Assembly: GCA_030408475.1 (NCBI GenBank)
Contig: JAUHQG010000051.1
Coordinates: 1 to 53,012, forward strand
Length of the DNA stretch: 53,012 bases
Reading direction: 5' to 3'
From: Candidatus Amphrikana amoebophyrae
GTDB lineage: Bacteria; Chlamydiota; Chlamydiia; Chlamydiales; JACRBE01
In this document: positions 32,476 to 41,217 of the stretch, piece after piece
Layout: every line of letters starts with the position of its first letter
Position numbering within the stretch: the stretch's first letter is position 1
Notes under the pieces: model-generated
What the model saw: the letters and a program-made list of their open reading frames with translations, nothing else
Database searches by the model: none
What the model was told of the DNA's origin: nothing
Program-made: the position numbers and the translations under genes

Positions 32476-34401
32476 TTAGACCCACTCATCTAGTGAAGCC
32501 GCATTATGTTTACGTGTATCAACATGAAGAGGCTCGGGTGGAGTAGGAGGCCGAGGTCTAGGCGTTAAAACACTTACTTGAATAGCGCCGCTTGGCGCTG
32601 GTGCAGGTGTCGGCGCAGGCGGCGGCGCAGGCGGCAAAGTAGCGACCCTAAGAGCATCGCTGGGCGCTGGCGCAGGCGCTGGAGCAGGTGGCACAGTAGC
32701 GACCCTAAGAGCGTCGCTTGGTAAAGCTGCAGGTGGTGGAGTAGTTGCTCGATCTAAAACCGATCTTCTTGGGGTCAAATAAGGAGCCCCCGTTACAACC
32801 TCTACAGCTTCATCATCACTACTGCTACCTCCTACGCCTATTCTAGGCGTTGCAGCAGAAACATTGGCCAATGCTTTCAACTCACCCAACAAGCCACGAA
32901 CTGTTCCTTTTCTATCCAAACTAGAAGGTGAGCCGTAATTGGCCGCTCCATAATCAGTCTCGCATGAGAACCCCCTAACTCCCTCATCGACATCAGATCC
33001 TTGCGAATGCGAAGTTGATAAAGCAGCCTCTACAGGGTCTAAATATCTATTCACACTGCTTTTAACTATATCTCTATCTCTAGCTCTAAATCTACTTACT
33101 TGAACTTTAGCAACAACAGACTGAAACCCTCCTGCTAAAGGTGGCCGCGAAGCTGTTGCCATAGCACCTGCCCCACTTCCTACAAAAGCAGATGCGTCTT
33201 CACTTGAACGATATGCTGTTGAGTCTTTAGCATCTCGTTCTGCAAAATCAACTGTAAGATGCATAGGATGAGATGTGGCATCCTCTCTTCCCAAAGAGGA
33301 AATAAGTTTTCGTGTTTGTGCTTTCTGTATCCTCAATAATTCTGGATTTATATCAGAGCGACCATCTATATTCCTTAATCGCTCTTGCCTTCTCAACAAT
33401 CGACTAACAAACAGTTCATCAAATTTATTTCTTAAAATAGTTGAAGCCTCAATGAATTCCGGGTCAATTGAAGCAAATTTTCCCAAAACCGCTGTTCTAA
33501 AAACCTCTGGGCTAACCATATTACCATCAACTAAAAAATCAACTTCTGAGTCTTGCAAAAATTCACAAGCTCTTAAAATATATCTGACAGTCTCTAAAGA
33601 CTCTTTCAAATTCTTAATCAATGCAAATGCTGTAGTAAAATTGGCTAGATTTTCTCTCTCTTCCTTATCACTAAAAATATATGCCAAAGCATAATCTATC
33701 ACCCCTTTCCCAACAAATGTCCCTACTCCAAGCCAAAAAGTTGCTCTAGCGGCACCACTTGTTGCTTCTCCAAAAGCCCCTTGTATAGAAGTAAGAGCGC
33801 TTGCTACAGGCCCTCCATATCCTACAATTGAGCTAGCTCCATTATAAACCCAAGTTTTAGGAACTTGACACTTACCACAGCCATAAGTTTGTTCTTTATC
33901 GATGACGCCAAAAACCCCTAATTTGATGCTATTCATCCTCTTCATGTCACTTAAGACTTTCTCTTCATTTCTTTTTCTCATATCGCGATTACTAGATTTA
34001 ACTAAAGTTTTCATATGACGTTTAGCTTTTTCCATCTCATCTTCCCACCATCTTGTTATAGCCTCAACAAAAGATATACGCCCAATGGTTAACAATACTC
34101 TAACTTCTTCCGGCAGCTTTTTCAAGAGATCATCCCTAGATTCTAAACGAGCTGGAACGAATTCTCTCACTTTCCTTTTTGGTGACCCTCCTGAGACATC
34201 TAGGGAGGCTCCTGTCTTGGGTGATCTTTGGGTGTTTTCGAATGAACCTCTGTGACGATCTAATGAAGCGTGGGCAGTAACACTTACCCTGCCATCGACT
34301 AACACTTTTTTACCTGAATCTGGATCTATAAAATATGATTGACCCGTACCATCAACTTTAAAATCTGGTGCAAATTCTGATCCACCTAGCTTGCTTGCCA
34401 T
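32476..34401 (-). CDS. large unknown protein with a proline-rich repeated tail, candidate effector
   Basis: A 641-residue protein without a signal peptide. The Ser/Gly-rich N-terminus (MASKLGGSEFAPDFKVDGTG) would suit type III export. Residues about 90-390 are helical with Cys-x-x-Cys-like GCGKCQV. Residues about 395-510 are Ser/Asp-rich. From about 555 to 625 are repeats: PSDALRVATVPPAPAPAPAP, then PSDALRVATLPPAPPPAPTP, then PSGAIQVSVLTPRPRPPTPP. Proline-rich segments of this type bind SH3 or WW domains, or profilin in actin-regulating effectors such as TarP. DNA encoding the tail is distinctly GC-rich. A few hydrophobic helices (AGAARATFWLGVGTFVG) may touch membranes. No database name is known to me. 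Confidence 0.6.
   Translation of the reverse strand: MASKLGGSEFAPDFKVDGTGQSYFIDPDSGKKVLVDGRVSVTAHASLDRHRGSFENTQRSPKTGASLDVSGGSPKRKVREFVPARLESRDDLLKKLPEEVRVLLTIGRISFVEAITRWWEDEMEKAKRHMKTLVKSSNRDMRKRNEEKVLSDMKRMNSIKLGVFGVIDKEQTYGCGKCQVPKTWVYNGASSIVGYGGPVASALTSIQGAFGEATSGAARATFWLGVGTFVGKGVIDYALAYIFSDKEERENLANFTTAFALIKNLKESLETVRYILRACEFLQDSEVDFLVDGNMVSPEVFRTAVLGKFASIDPEFIEASTILRNKFDELFVSRLLRRQERLRNIDGRSDINPELLRIQKAQTRKLISSLGREDATSHPMHLTVDFAERDAKDSTAYRSSEDASAFVGSGAGAMATASRPPLAGGFQSVVAKVQVSRFRARDRDIVKSSVNRYLDPVEAALSTSHSQGSDVDEGVRGFSCETDYGAANYGSPSSLDRKGTVRGLLGELKALANVSAATPRIGVGGSSSDDEAVEVVTGAPYLTPRRSVLDRATTPPPAALPSDALRVATVPPAPAPAPAPSDALRVATLPPAPPPAPTPAPAPSGAIQVSVLTPRPRPPTPPEPLHVDTRKHNAASLDEWV
32589..32720. 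repeat. GC-rich tandem repeat in the proline-rich tail
   Basis: The block with core GTAGCGACCCTAAGAGC recurs at about 32640 and 32697, separated by GGCGCAGG- and GGCGCTGG-type units. It encodes the repeated DALRVAT and P-A-P-A-P stretches. Such DNA can change length by slippage or unequal recombination. Confidence 0.65.
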
Positions 34402-34478
34402 AATCTAAATCCATTGTTTTTTAAGAAAAGATAAAGACTATATTAAAACTTTATTTTTGAAAAGAAAAATTTTACTAG

Positions 34479-35813
34479 CTAATTTATCTGTTTCCAAAAA
34501 TGAAACTGCAGCTGAGCCTGTCTTTCAAATAACTCCATTCCGTATATTAAATGGCAACCTTTGAGTTTAGCCTGAATTATAAACGGCGTGTCTCTCTTGC
34601 TCGAGACAACTTCAAAAGCCACACTCTTTTTGGATATGAACTGACTAAAGTCAATCGAACTATTTTCACTATCACCAAAGCCAACTGAAGTGGACTGAAC
34701 AACTACATCAAACTCTCCTTGAGAATATTGATTGCACCCTAATTTATTAACTAATGAATTTAGCCTATCTAAACTTCGATTCCAAATTGAGACATTTGCC
34801 CCTTTTTTTAAAAATGCTTTAGCTATAGATTCAGCTGTTGATCCTGCTCCTAAAACTAGCACTTTAGCTCCTTTTAAATCGATTAATTCCTCAACTAAAC
34901 TTGCAGCTCCAATCCCATCAGTATTGATCCCCTCTCTTATTTTCCCAAAACGGATCGTATTGACAACATCCTCTTTTGTTTCTAAGTACTTACGCACCTC
35001 TTTTTTATGAGGCATTGTTACGGACAGACCTAAAAAGCCAATTTTATCTAATCGACTCAAAGCCTCTTCTATCTCTTCAGTAGTAAATTCCATCTTTACG
35101 TATAAAGCGTTCCAGTTAGAGCTTCGAAAGTAGCGATTATGAGTAATATGCGAAGGACTAAAACTAACAGGATTGCCAATCAAACCAAATAATTGAGTTT
35201 CGCTGTTAATTTTGTCATAAAAATAAGTTTCATGTAACTCTTCAACATTGATTTGACCTGCTGCTACCTCTTCTCCTTTTAAACAAGTGTAAGAAATAGG
35301 CATATTAAAGACTGGAGCAAGAAGCCGCGTTATTTTTCCTAACTCGCCCATACAAATTGCAATGACATCACAACTATTTTGACTCAATTCAATCATTCTC
35401 AAGCTATCTACAGTTGAATTGGCCATAGCTGCAATCTTAATATAGGTAGCGAGTGGCCACCTTGACCTCATTTCTTGATATTTTGAGATCAAACAGCTTG
35501 GCGTTTTTTCAAAATCATGATGAGAAACAATCCACTTAACATGACTATATTTTCTCATCAACTCGTCATAGTTGAAAGTGCAATTGTAGTCGACATCTAT
35601 ATACGAAGGAGATAAATCTAAAATTTTTTCAATTGCCTCTTGATCAAAAGGGAGCTTCCAGGCAATAATGATTTGGCTAGAAGGTTTTTCTATCCATGAT
35701 TTGATTGCAACCAATTGAGAATCATCGAAGTACTCAATTCGCAATTCAATACCATCAACTTGTTGATTCGGAATTGTTTTTTGTAAATCTTTTAGTGATA
35801 AAAAAAGGGCCAT
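34479..35813 (-). CDS. aroDE: bifunctional 3-dehydroquinate dehydratase / shikimate dehydrogenase
   Basis: Carries steps three and four of the shikimate pathway. 444 residues, slightly short of the Chlamydia and plant fusions (about 480-500). Residues 1-200: type I dehydroquinase, with IVSHHDF (His about 98) and the Schiff-base Lys in YIKIAAMA (about 126). Residues about 205-444: shikimate dehydrogenase, with GNPVSFSPSHITHN, MPHKKEVRKY (catalytic Lys), NTDGIGAASL and the NADP-binding VLGAGSTAESIA. ATG 35813 follows a TTG three bases earlier. It runs divergently from aroB with a 35-base gap. Confidence 0.93.
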   Translation of the reverse strand: MALFLSLKDLQKTIPNQQVDGIELRIEYFDDSQLVAIKSWIEKPSSQIIIAWKLPFDQEAIEKILDLSPSYIDVDYNCTFNYDELMRKYSHVKWIVSHHDFEKTPSCLISKYQEMRSRWPLATYIKIAAMANSTVDSLRMIELSQNSCDVIAICMGELGKITRLLAPVFNMPISYTCLKGEEVAAGQINVEELHETYFYDKINSETQLFGLIGNPVSFSPSHITHNRYFRSSNWNALYVKMEFTTEEIEEALSRLDKIGFLGLSVTMPHKKEVRKYLETKEDVVNTIRFGKIREGINTDGIGAASLVEELIDLKGAKVLVLGAGSTAESIAKAFLKKGANVSIWNRSLDRLNSLVNKLGCNQYSQGEFDVVVQSTSVGFGDSENSSIDFSQFISKKSVAFEVVSSKRDTPFIIQAKLKGCHLIYGMELFERQAQLQFHFWKQIN

Positions 35814-35848
35814 CAATTAAGGTTGTATAAATATTTTTTGAGAGTTTT

Positions 35849-36922
35849 ATGAAGCCACCAATACTAATTGGAGAAAACATTTCTTTTTCCCCTGAATTCT
35901 ATGCCCACTTAGACAAATTGAGCAACTCTTTTGTTATCGTCACAGACTCAACAGTGAAAAAACTATACGCAAAAGACCTAGAAAGAAGGTTGAGATCTAG
36001 AGGGCATACTGTCAAAACGTTTCACTTTAAAGGGGGAGAAACTAGCAAAAACCGAGAAACTAAAGCTCACTTAGAAGATCAAATGATCAAAAATGGTATT
36101 CATAGAGACTTTGTTATGATAGCTCTTGGTGGTGGAGTTGTCACAGATCTAGCTGGATATATAGCCGCAACTTTTCTACGAGGATTAAAACTAATCAATA
36201 TGCCCACTTCATTAGTGGGAATGGTCGATGCAAGTCATGGTGGAAAAAATGGCATCAATACAGATGTTGGAAAAAATTTAATCGGCAGCTTCTATATACC
36301 CAGTCTTATCGTAGTTGATCCCATGTTTTTAAGAACTCTACCAGATGAAGAGATGAAAAACGGGCTAAGCGAGATGATTAAACATAGTCTAGTTTCTGAT
36401 TCTAATTTATTTACAGAACTCTATAATTCACCAGAATATTACCGAACGCCATTAATACTAAGATCTATCGAGATCAAATATAGTATAATCGGAAAGGACT
36501 TATTAGATCGTGGACTTCGCAACTTACTCAATTTTGGCCATTCTATTGGTCACGCAATTGAACTCACTTCGAACTACCAAGTAGGCCATGGACTTGCTGT
36601 AGCTATGGGAATCATGACAGAATGCCGCCTATCAAAAGAATTAAGCAAAGAAGATCTTCAGCAGATAGACTCCATTTTTGAAAAGTACAACTACCCTCTA
36701 TTTTTACCAGAAAATGTTACAAAAGAAGGGATTTATAAAACCCTTTTGTTTGATAAAAAAGCAATGCATGGCACAATAAACTGCACTTTTTTGAGTAAAA
36801 TAGGAACTTCATATTTAGAAAGAATAGATCCAAATGCAATGGAATATGCCATTGATTGGATGTTTAAACGCTTTGGACCCCCCCATTATGCAGAAAATTT
36901 CAATCACGCCCTCGTTGATTAA
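35849..36922 (+). CDS. aroB: 3-dehydroquinate synthase
   Basis: AroB closes DAHP to 3-dehydroquinate using NAD and zinc. 357 residues, normal. The phosphate/NAD motif ALGGGVVTDLAGYIA, PTSLVGMVDASHGGKNGIN and the zinc ligands in SEMIKHSLV (Glu/His) and LNFGHSIGHAIE (two His) are intact. First gene of the aroB-aroA-aroK-aroC operon. Its last 35 bases overlap the aroA start. Confidence 0.95.
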   Translation: MKPPILIGENISFSPEFYAHLDKLSNSFVIVTDSTVKKLYAKDLERRLRSRGHTVKTFHFKGGETSKNRETKAHLEDQMIKNGIHRDFVMIALGGGVVTDLAGYIAATFLRGLKLINMPTSLVGMVDASHGGKNGINTDVGKNLIGSFYIPSLIVVDPMFLRTLPDEEMKNGLSEMIKHSLVSDSNLFTELYNSPEYYRTPLILRSIEIKYSIIGKDLLDRGLRNLLNFGHSIGHAIELTSNYQVGHGLAVAMGIMTECRLSKELSKEDLQQIDSIFEKYNYPLFLPENVTKEGIYKTLLFDKKAMHGTINCTFLSKIGTSYLERIDPNAMEYAIDWMFKRFGPPHYAENFNHALVD

Positions 36923-38183
36923 AGGCTCAATAAAAGCCCCACCCTCTAAATCTCAAACTTTACGAGCTCTCTATTTTGCTCTGCTCGCAAATGGCGAGTC
37001 CCAAATAGTAAACCCTCTTATCGGCAATGACACAACAAGCATGTTAAATGCCATTGAAAAGCTCGGAGCAACATACAAAAAAAGACCAGGCGTTATTTTA
37101 GTTGCTGGAATTGGTTCAAGGCCCTCATCAGTAACAGGGGTGATAGATGCTGGAAACTCAGGAATTGTTTACAGGTTTATGACAGCTCTTTGTTCTCATA
37201 TTGCTAAAGAAGTGACCATTACTGGTGATGAATCGATCAGAACACGAAGAGTGATTACACCTCTACTTGACGCTCTAAATAGACTCGGACCAAAGGCGCA
37301 ACCATCTAATTCTAAAGGATTTGGGCCAATTAGAGTTCAAGGCCCTTGGAAAAAAAACCACACTCAAATTGACGGACGGGACTCTCAACCAGTATCAGCT
37401 CTAATTTATGCAGCCGCCTTTGCCCCAATCCCCATGCATCTTACCATACACAACATGATGGAAAAGCCTTGGATAGACCTCTCTCTTTCTTGGCTCACCC
37501 GCTTCAATATCCCTTTCATGAAAAAGGGATATAGCTCCATATCGCTTGAAGGTAATTTTAAACTAGCTCCTTTCACCTACCAAGTTGCAGGTGACTTTAG
37601 CTCAGTCTCTACATTTATAGCTCTCGCGACCATTCAAAATAGCCCACTCACTATTTATAATTTACAATTTGACGAGCCTCAAGGAGATAAGATCTTGATA
37701 GACCTTATCACTCAAATGGGTGGCAATTTTCACATCGAGCAATTTAATCAAACTCTCACTGTTTTACCCCATAACGGTTTGCGAGGGATTGAAATTGATC
37801 TCGACCAATGCATTGACCTAGTCCCTATATTATCTCTTATCGGATGTTTTTGCCAGGGCCAAACCCGTCTATATAATGGAGCCATTGCCAAAACAAAGGA
37901 GTGTGACCGACTAAAAATGATCACACAAGAATTGGGTAAAATGGGAGCTAAAATTAGCTGCGATGATGACTCAGTAATTATTTCAAAAAGTTATTTGCAT
38001 GGAAATCATCTTTTATCGCATAGTGACCATCGCATGGCAATGACACTAACAGCCTCAGGGCTACTTGCCAGCGGGAATTCAACGTTATCTGGCGTTGAAT
38101 GTGTTGCAAAAACTTTCCCTCATTTTTTTGAGGAAATAAGCCGTTTAGGAGGCATATTTGAATATTGTGATGATCGGATTTAA
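36888..38183 (+). CDS. aroA: 3-phosphoshikimate 1-carboxyvinyltransferase (EPSP synthase)
   Basis: Joins phosphoenolpyruvate to shikimate 3-phosphate. 431 residues, normal. The PEP/S3P site APPSKSQTLRALYF, the signature LDAGNSGIVYRFM-like stretch (here VIDAGNSGIVYRFMTALC) and the Lys/Glu motif KTKECDRLKMI are clear. The end reads SDHRMAMTLT. ATG 36888 is chosen because the longer frame (36834) would overlap aroB by 89 bases and add a tail unlike the family. It overlaps aroB by 35 bases and aroK by 26 bases. Confidence 0.94.
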   Translation: MQKISITPSLIKGSIKAPPSKSQTLRALYFALLANGESQIVNPLIGNDTTSMLNAIEKLGATYKKRPGVILVAGIGSRPSSVTGVIDAGNSGIVYRFMTALCSHIAKEVTITGDESIRTRRVITPLLDALNRLGPKAQPSNSKGFGPIRVQGPWKKNHTQIDGRDSQPVSALIYAAAFAPIPMHLTIHNMMEKPWIDLSLSWLTRFNIPFMKKGYSSISLEGNFKLAPFTYQVAGDFSSVSTFIALATIQNSPLTIYNLQFDEPQGDKILIDLITQMGGNFHIEQFNQTLTVLPHNGLRGIEIDLDQCIDLVPILSLIGCFCQGQTRLYNGAIAKTKECDRLKMITQELGKMGAKISCDDDSVIISKSYLHGNHLLSHSDHRMAMTLTASGLLASGNSTLSGVECVAKTFPHFFEEISRLGGIFEYCDDRI

Positions 38184-38607
38184 AGGGTCTGGGAAAAGCT
38201 TACTTGGTAAACAACTAGCCCTTACCCTTCACAGAACATTCTTTGATAGCGATAAAGTTCTAGAACACCACTACTTCGTGAATGAAAAGAAACGGCTAAA
38301 ATGTCGCGCAATTTTTCGCACTCATGGTGAACCCTACTTCAGAGCACTAGAAAAAGAGGTACTATCACTGTTAGACAAGAAAGATGACTGTATCATCGCA
38401 CTTGGCGGCGGCTCCTTAAGTCATGAAACTGAAGAAATAGTTTCCCAAATGGGTACATTAATCTACTTAACTTTACCTAAAAAAATTGTGCTAGACAGAC
38501 AAACAACTCACAATAGTGAAGAGTTCGAAAAAATCTATATTAAACGAAAATCTCTCTTCGAAAAACACGCCCATCACACCATGGAAGGATTTAACCATGG
38601 GATCTAA
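38158..38607 (+). CDS. aroK: shikimate kinase
   Basis: Phosphorylates shikimate with ATP. 149 residues, a little short (usual 160-175). P-loop GFKGSGKSLLGK, the shikimate-binding DSDKVLE and GGGSLS are clear; the lid region is reduced (DRQTTHN). The TTG at 38158 is the best start: a perfect AGGAGG stands five bases before it and it allows the usual first strand NIVMIGF. ATG 38170 would cut that strand. It begins inside the aroA end, and its last 11 bases overlap aroC. Confidence 0.9.
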   Translation: MNIVMIGFKGSGKSLLGKQLALTLHRTFFDSDKVLEHHYFVNEKKRLKCRAIFRTHGEPYFRALEKEVLSLLDKKDDCIIALGGGSLSHETEEIVSQMGTLIYLTLPKKIVLDRQTTHNSEEFEKIYIKRKSLFEKHAHHTMEGFNHGI

Positions 38608-39688
38608 CCGATTTGGCTCCCTTTTTTCAATAACAACTTGGGGCGAGTCTCATGGAAAAGCGATTGGTGTAGTGATCGACGGATGCCCAGCAGGACTCAC
38701 TCTAACCGAAGAAGACATTAACCAAGAACTCTCTAAAAGAAGACCCGGACAAATCACAGCAACAAGCTCTCGCAAAGAAACCGATGAGTGTCAAATTTTA
38801 TCCGGTCTATTTGAAAACACCACTACTGGCGCCCCCATCTCTATCATAATCCCCAATCGTGATGTAAGATCAAAAGACTACGAACAAGTAAAAAAAGTAC
38901 TAAGGCCTGGCCATGCTAACTTCACCTATTTAGAAAAGTATGGAATATATGATTATAGAGGGGGAGGAAGAGCTTCTGCTCGAGAAACTGCTTGTCGCGT
39001 TGCAGCCGGAGCAGTCGCAAAAAAACTTCTTAAACTTTATAACATTGAGATTACAACCTACCTGCACTCGATTGACCAAATTGAGTTGCCATCAATTTCT
39101 CTCAGTAGCGCTAAAGAGCAACTCCATCACTCTTCAATCTTTTGCCCATGCAAAGAAACTGAATTGAAAATGGTAACAAAAATTAAATCCCTTCAAGAAG
39201 AAGGTGACTCAACGGGAGGCATAATTTCCTGTATTATCGAAAATCTGCCACCTGGACTCGGTGACCCTGTATATGAAAAGCTGGAAGCAAAATTGGCAAA
39301 CGCAATGCTTTCTATCCCCGCCTCTAAAGGGATTGAATTTGGAAAAGGTTTTGAATCTGCCAAAATGAACGGATCAAACTATAACGATCATTTCATATTA
39401 GACAAAGGCGAAGTAAAAACTAAAACTAATAATGCCGGCGGCACTTTAGGTGGAATTTCAACTGGAATGCCTCTAGATTTAAAAGTAGCCTTCAAACCCA
39501 CCTCGTCTATTTGCAAACAACAATATTCAGTTTCTATAGAAGAAAATCGAAAAGAAGTCCCTTTTGCATTCGACTCCACAAAAAGACACGACCCGGTGGT
39601 CGCCATTAGAGCGGTACCTGTTGTTGAAGCTATGAGCGCATTAGTAATTGCTGATTTATTACTAACTAATAAAACTTCTAAAATATAA
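38597..39688 (+). CDS. aroC: chorismate synthase
   Basis: Last step to chorismate, needing reduced FMN. 363 residues, normal. N-terminal SITTWGESHGKAIGVVIDG, GRASARETACRVAAG, and C-terminal RHDPVVAIRAVPVVEAM are the family's signatures. ATG 38597 follows AAGGA seven bases upstream; a longer frame starting at 38516 lies wholly inside aroK and is ignored. It is the last gene of the operon. Confidence 0.96.
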   Translation: MGSNRFGSLFSITTWGESHGKAIGVVIDGCPAGLTLTEEDINQELSKRRPGQITATSSRKETDECQILSGLFENTTTGAPISIIIPNRDVRSKDYEQVKKVLRPGHANFTYLEKYGIYDYRGGGRASARETACRVAAGAVAKKLLKLYNIEITTYLHSIDQIELPSISLSSAKEQLHHSSIFCPCKETELKMVTKIKSLQEEGDSTGGIISCIIENLPPGLGDPVYEKLEAKLANAMLSIPASKGIEFGKGFESAKMNGSNYNDHFILDKGEVKTKTNNAGGTLGGISTGMPLDLKVAFKPTSSICKQQYSVSIEENRKEVPFAFDSTKRHDPVVAIRAVPVVEAMSALVIADLLLTNKTSKI

Positions 39689-39828
39689 CTACTAAATTAA
39701 TTACAACTTAGTTTAATTAGAAAATATACTCAATTGAGCTAAAGAGTGGGTTTTTTACTAGTCCGCTTTGGTAGCAAATGTTTAGTCTACACTTGCTCCT
39801 TTGAGTATGAAAACTAAGGTGTGTTTTA

Positions 39829-40572
39829 ATGAAAATTTTTTGGCGCTCTTTTATTGGAGCAGTAATTATTATATTTGTTGCAATTTCACTTTGTTACACT
39901 TTATTACCTTCAATAGTTTCTCATTCTTTATCAAAAAGAATGGAAGTAAGCGTTTCAATTGGCGGGATTTCACTAGGAACAAGCAAAATAGGCATCAATG
40001 CTATATATATTGGGAACCCACCTAATTCAATTTTACCACAAGCCTTAAAAGTGGATAAAATCCAAGTAGACATTCCAGCCTCTCATTTTTTTCACAAAAA
40101 AATCGTGATCCCCTATTTAGGACTTAATGACATTTACTTAGGCTTAGAATTTAATTCACAGAGCGATCGTCAAGGAAACTGGACTTATATAATGAAAAAC
40201 CTTAGCGACTCTAACTCCAACTCATCGGATGCCAAATCTGATGTAGAAGTAATGATTAAACGAGTGGTTCTCAATAATTTAACCGTCGCTATTGTTTACA
40301 AAGATCAACCAAAAAATATCAAAACAGTGCAAATCCCTTCTCTAGAATTTACCGACGTTTCTAGTAAAGGCGGAATACCGTCAGCACAAATCACTCAGCT
40401 AATTATGAGACACGCTTTGCAACAAGTGTTTAGCAAAGAGAATCTACAAAATATGATTAAAGATGTTCTCAGCCCAAACAGCGGAGGCGGAGGCTTTTTT
40501 AAAGGTCTGTTCTCTTTACAAATTTCGCTCAATAACGATGAGCACGAAACTTCGACAGGAGACGAAATCTGA
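39829..40572 (+). CDS. AsmA/DUF748-like inner-membrane protein
   Basis: A 247-residue protein with one N-terminal membrane segment (about 5-28) and a periplasmic part. SLSKRMEVSVSIGGISLG, then A-L-K-V-D-K-I-Q-V-D-I and VIPYLGLNDIYLGLEFN, repeat the short beta-strands of AsmA-type proteins that sit between inner and outer membranes. It is much shorter than full AsmA (about 600), like small chlamydial and DUF748-type members. A Ser/Asn-rich linker follows at about 125-137. Coupled to the next gene through TGATG. Role in envelope lipid traffic is inference. Confidence 0.6.
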   Translation: MKIFWRSFIGAVIIIFVAISLCYTLLPSIVSHSLSKRMEVSVSIGGISLGTSKIGINAIYIGNPPNSILPQALKVDKIQVDIPASHFFHKKIVIPYLGLNDIYLGLEFNSQSDRQGNWTYIMKNLSDSNSNSSDAKSDVEVMIKRVVLNNLTVAIVYKDQPKNIKTVQIPSLEFTDVSSKGGIPSAQITQLIMRHALQQVFSKENLQNMIKDVLSPNSGGGGFFKGLFSLQISLNNDEHETSTGDEI

Positions 40573-41108
40573 TGAAGAAATTTGTCTTATTATGCCTAAT
40601 ATTACCATTTGCAATAGCAACAGCATTTGAATCAGAAGAAATTTCCTATATTTTCTCTCCTGGTTCACACGAAACTTCAGGGTCCGACAATGCAAGCTTG
40701 GTTCAATCTTTCTACGAAGCCTTTGAGAAAAATAATGCCAGTTTACTACAAGGCACACTAAGTGATGGGTATAAAGTGAACACAATAGCTCAAATTCACC
40801 AGCTAGCTTCCGCTCAATTTGACTCTGGCAGTAAAGACTTAACTATAAAAATGGAAGCCTACAGCAACGCTTTCCCTAATTTATCAGTTAAGATTGAGCA
40901 ACTTATTGCCTCAGATAATAAAGTTGTGGCTCAAGTTTCAATGACAGGCATCCAAAAGGGAACATTTTTTGGTATAGCCCCTACTAATCGCTATATAACT
41001 GTTCATACAATAGCAATATTCACTATTGCAAATGGAAAAATAACGCAAATTGATGAAATGACCAGTGAATATAATTTGATGCGCCAACTTGGCTATATCG
41101 CTATTTAA
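40572..41108 (+). CDS. exported SnoaL-like (NTF2-fold) protein
   Basis: A 178-residue protein with a signal peptide (MKKFVLLCLILPFAIATA). The rest fits the SnoaL-like polyketide cyclase / ester cyclase fold: a helix VQSFYEAFEKNNASLLQG, FPNLSVKIEQLIASDNKVVA, GTFFGIAPTNRYITVHTIA and GKITQIDEM. Such domains bind small hydrophobic ligands and often have no enzymatic role. Its ATG shares a base with the stop of the preceding gene, so they act together or are co-translated. Substrate unknown. Confidence 0.72.
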   Translation: MKKFVLLCLILPFAIATAFESEEISYIFSPGSHETSGSDNASLVQSFYEAFEKNNASLLQGTLSDGYKVNTIAQIHQLASAQFDSGSKDLTIKMEAYSNAFPNLSVKIEQLIASDNKVVAQVSMTGIQKGTFFGIAPTNRYITVHTIAIFTIANGKITQIDEMTSEYNLMRQLGYIAI

Positions 41109-41160
41109 AATTGTACTAATATAGCGGTACATCAATACCCACCCTCTATGAAAATTTTCT

Positions 41161-41189
41161 TTGTATTTTTTCTCTTAATTCTGTAACAT
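41161..41189 (+). promoter_or_regulatory. promoter candidate for the 41218 hydrolase
   Basis: TTGTAT (41161-41166), a 17-base spacer and TAACAT (41184-41189). A GAGAGA ribosome site follows before the ATG at 41218. Confidence 0.35.
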
Positions 41190-41217
41190 CTTACCTTAAT
41201 TTACATGAGAGAGAACT

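Noticed and set aside
32589-32720. CRISPR-like repeats
   Set aside because: The repeats are in frame within a coding region, uneven in spacing and GC-rich, so they encode a protein repeat.
36834-36887. Longer start for aroA
   Set aside because: It adds an N-terminal tail unlike the family and enlarges the overlap with aroB.
38516-38596. Longer start for aroC
   Set aside because: It lies inside aroK in another frame; ATG 38597 has a good ribosome site and matches the family start.
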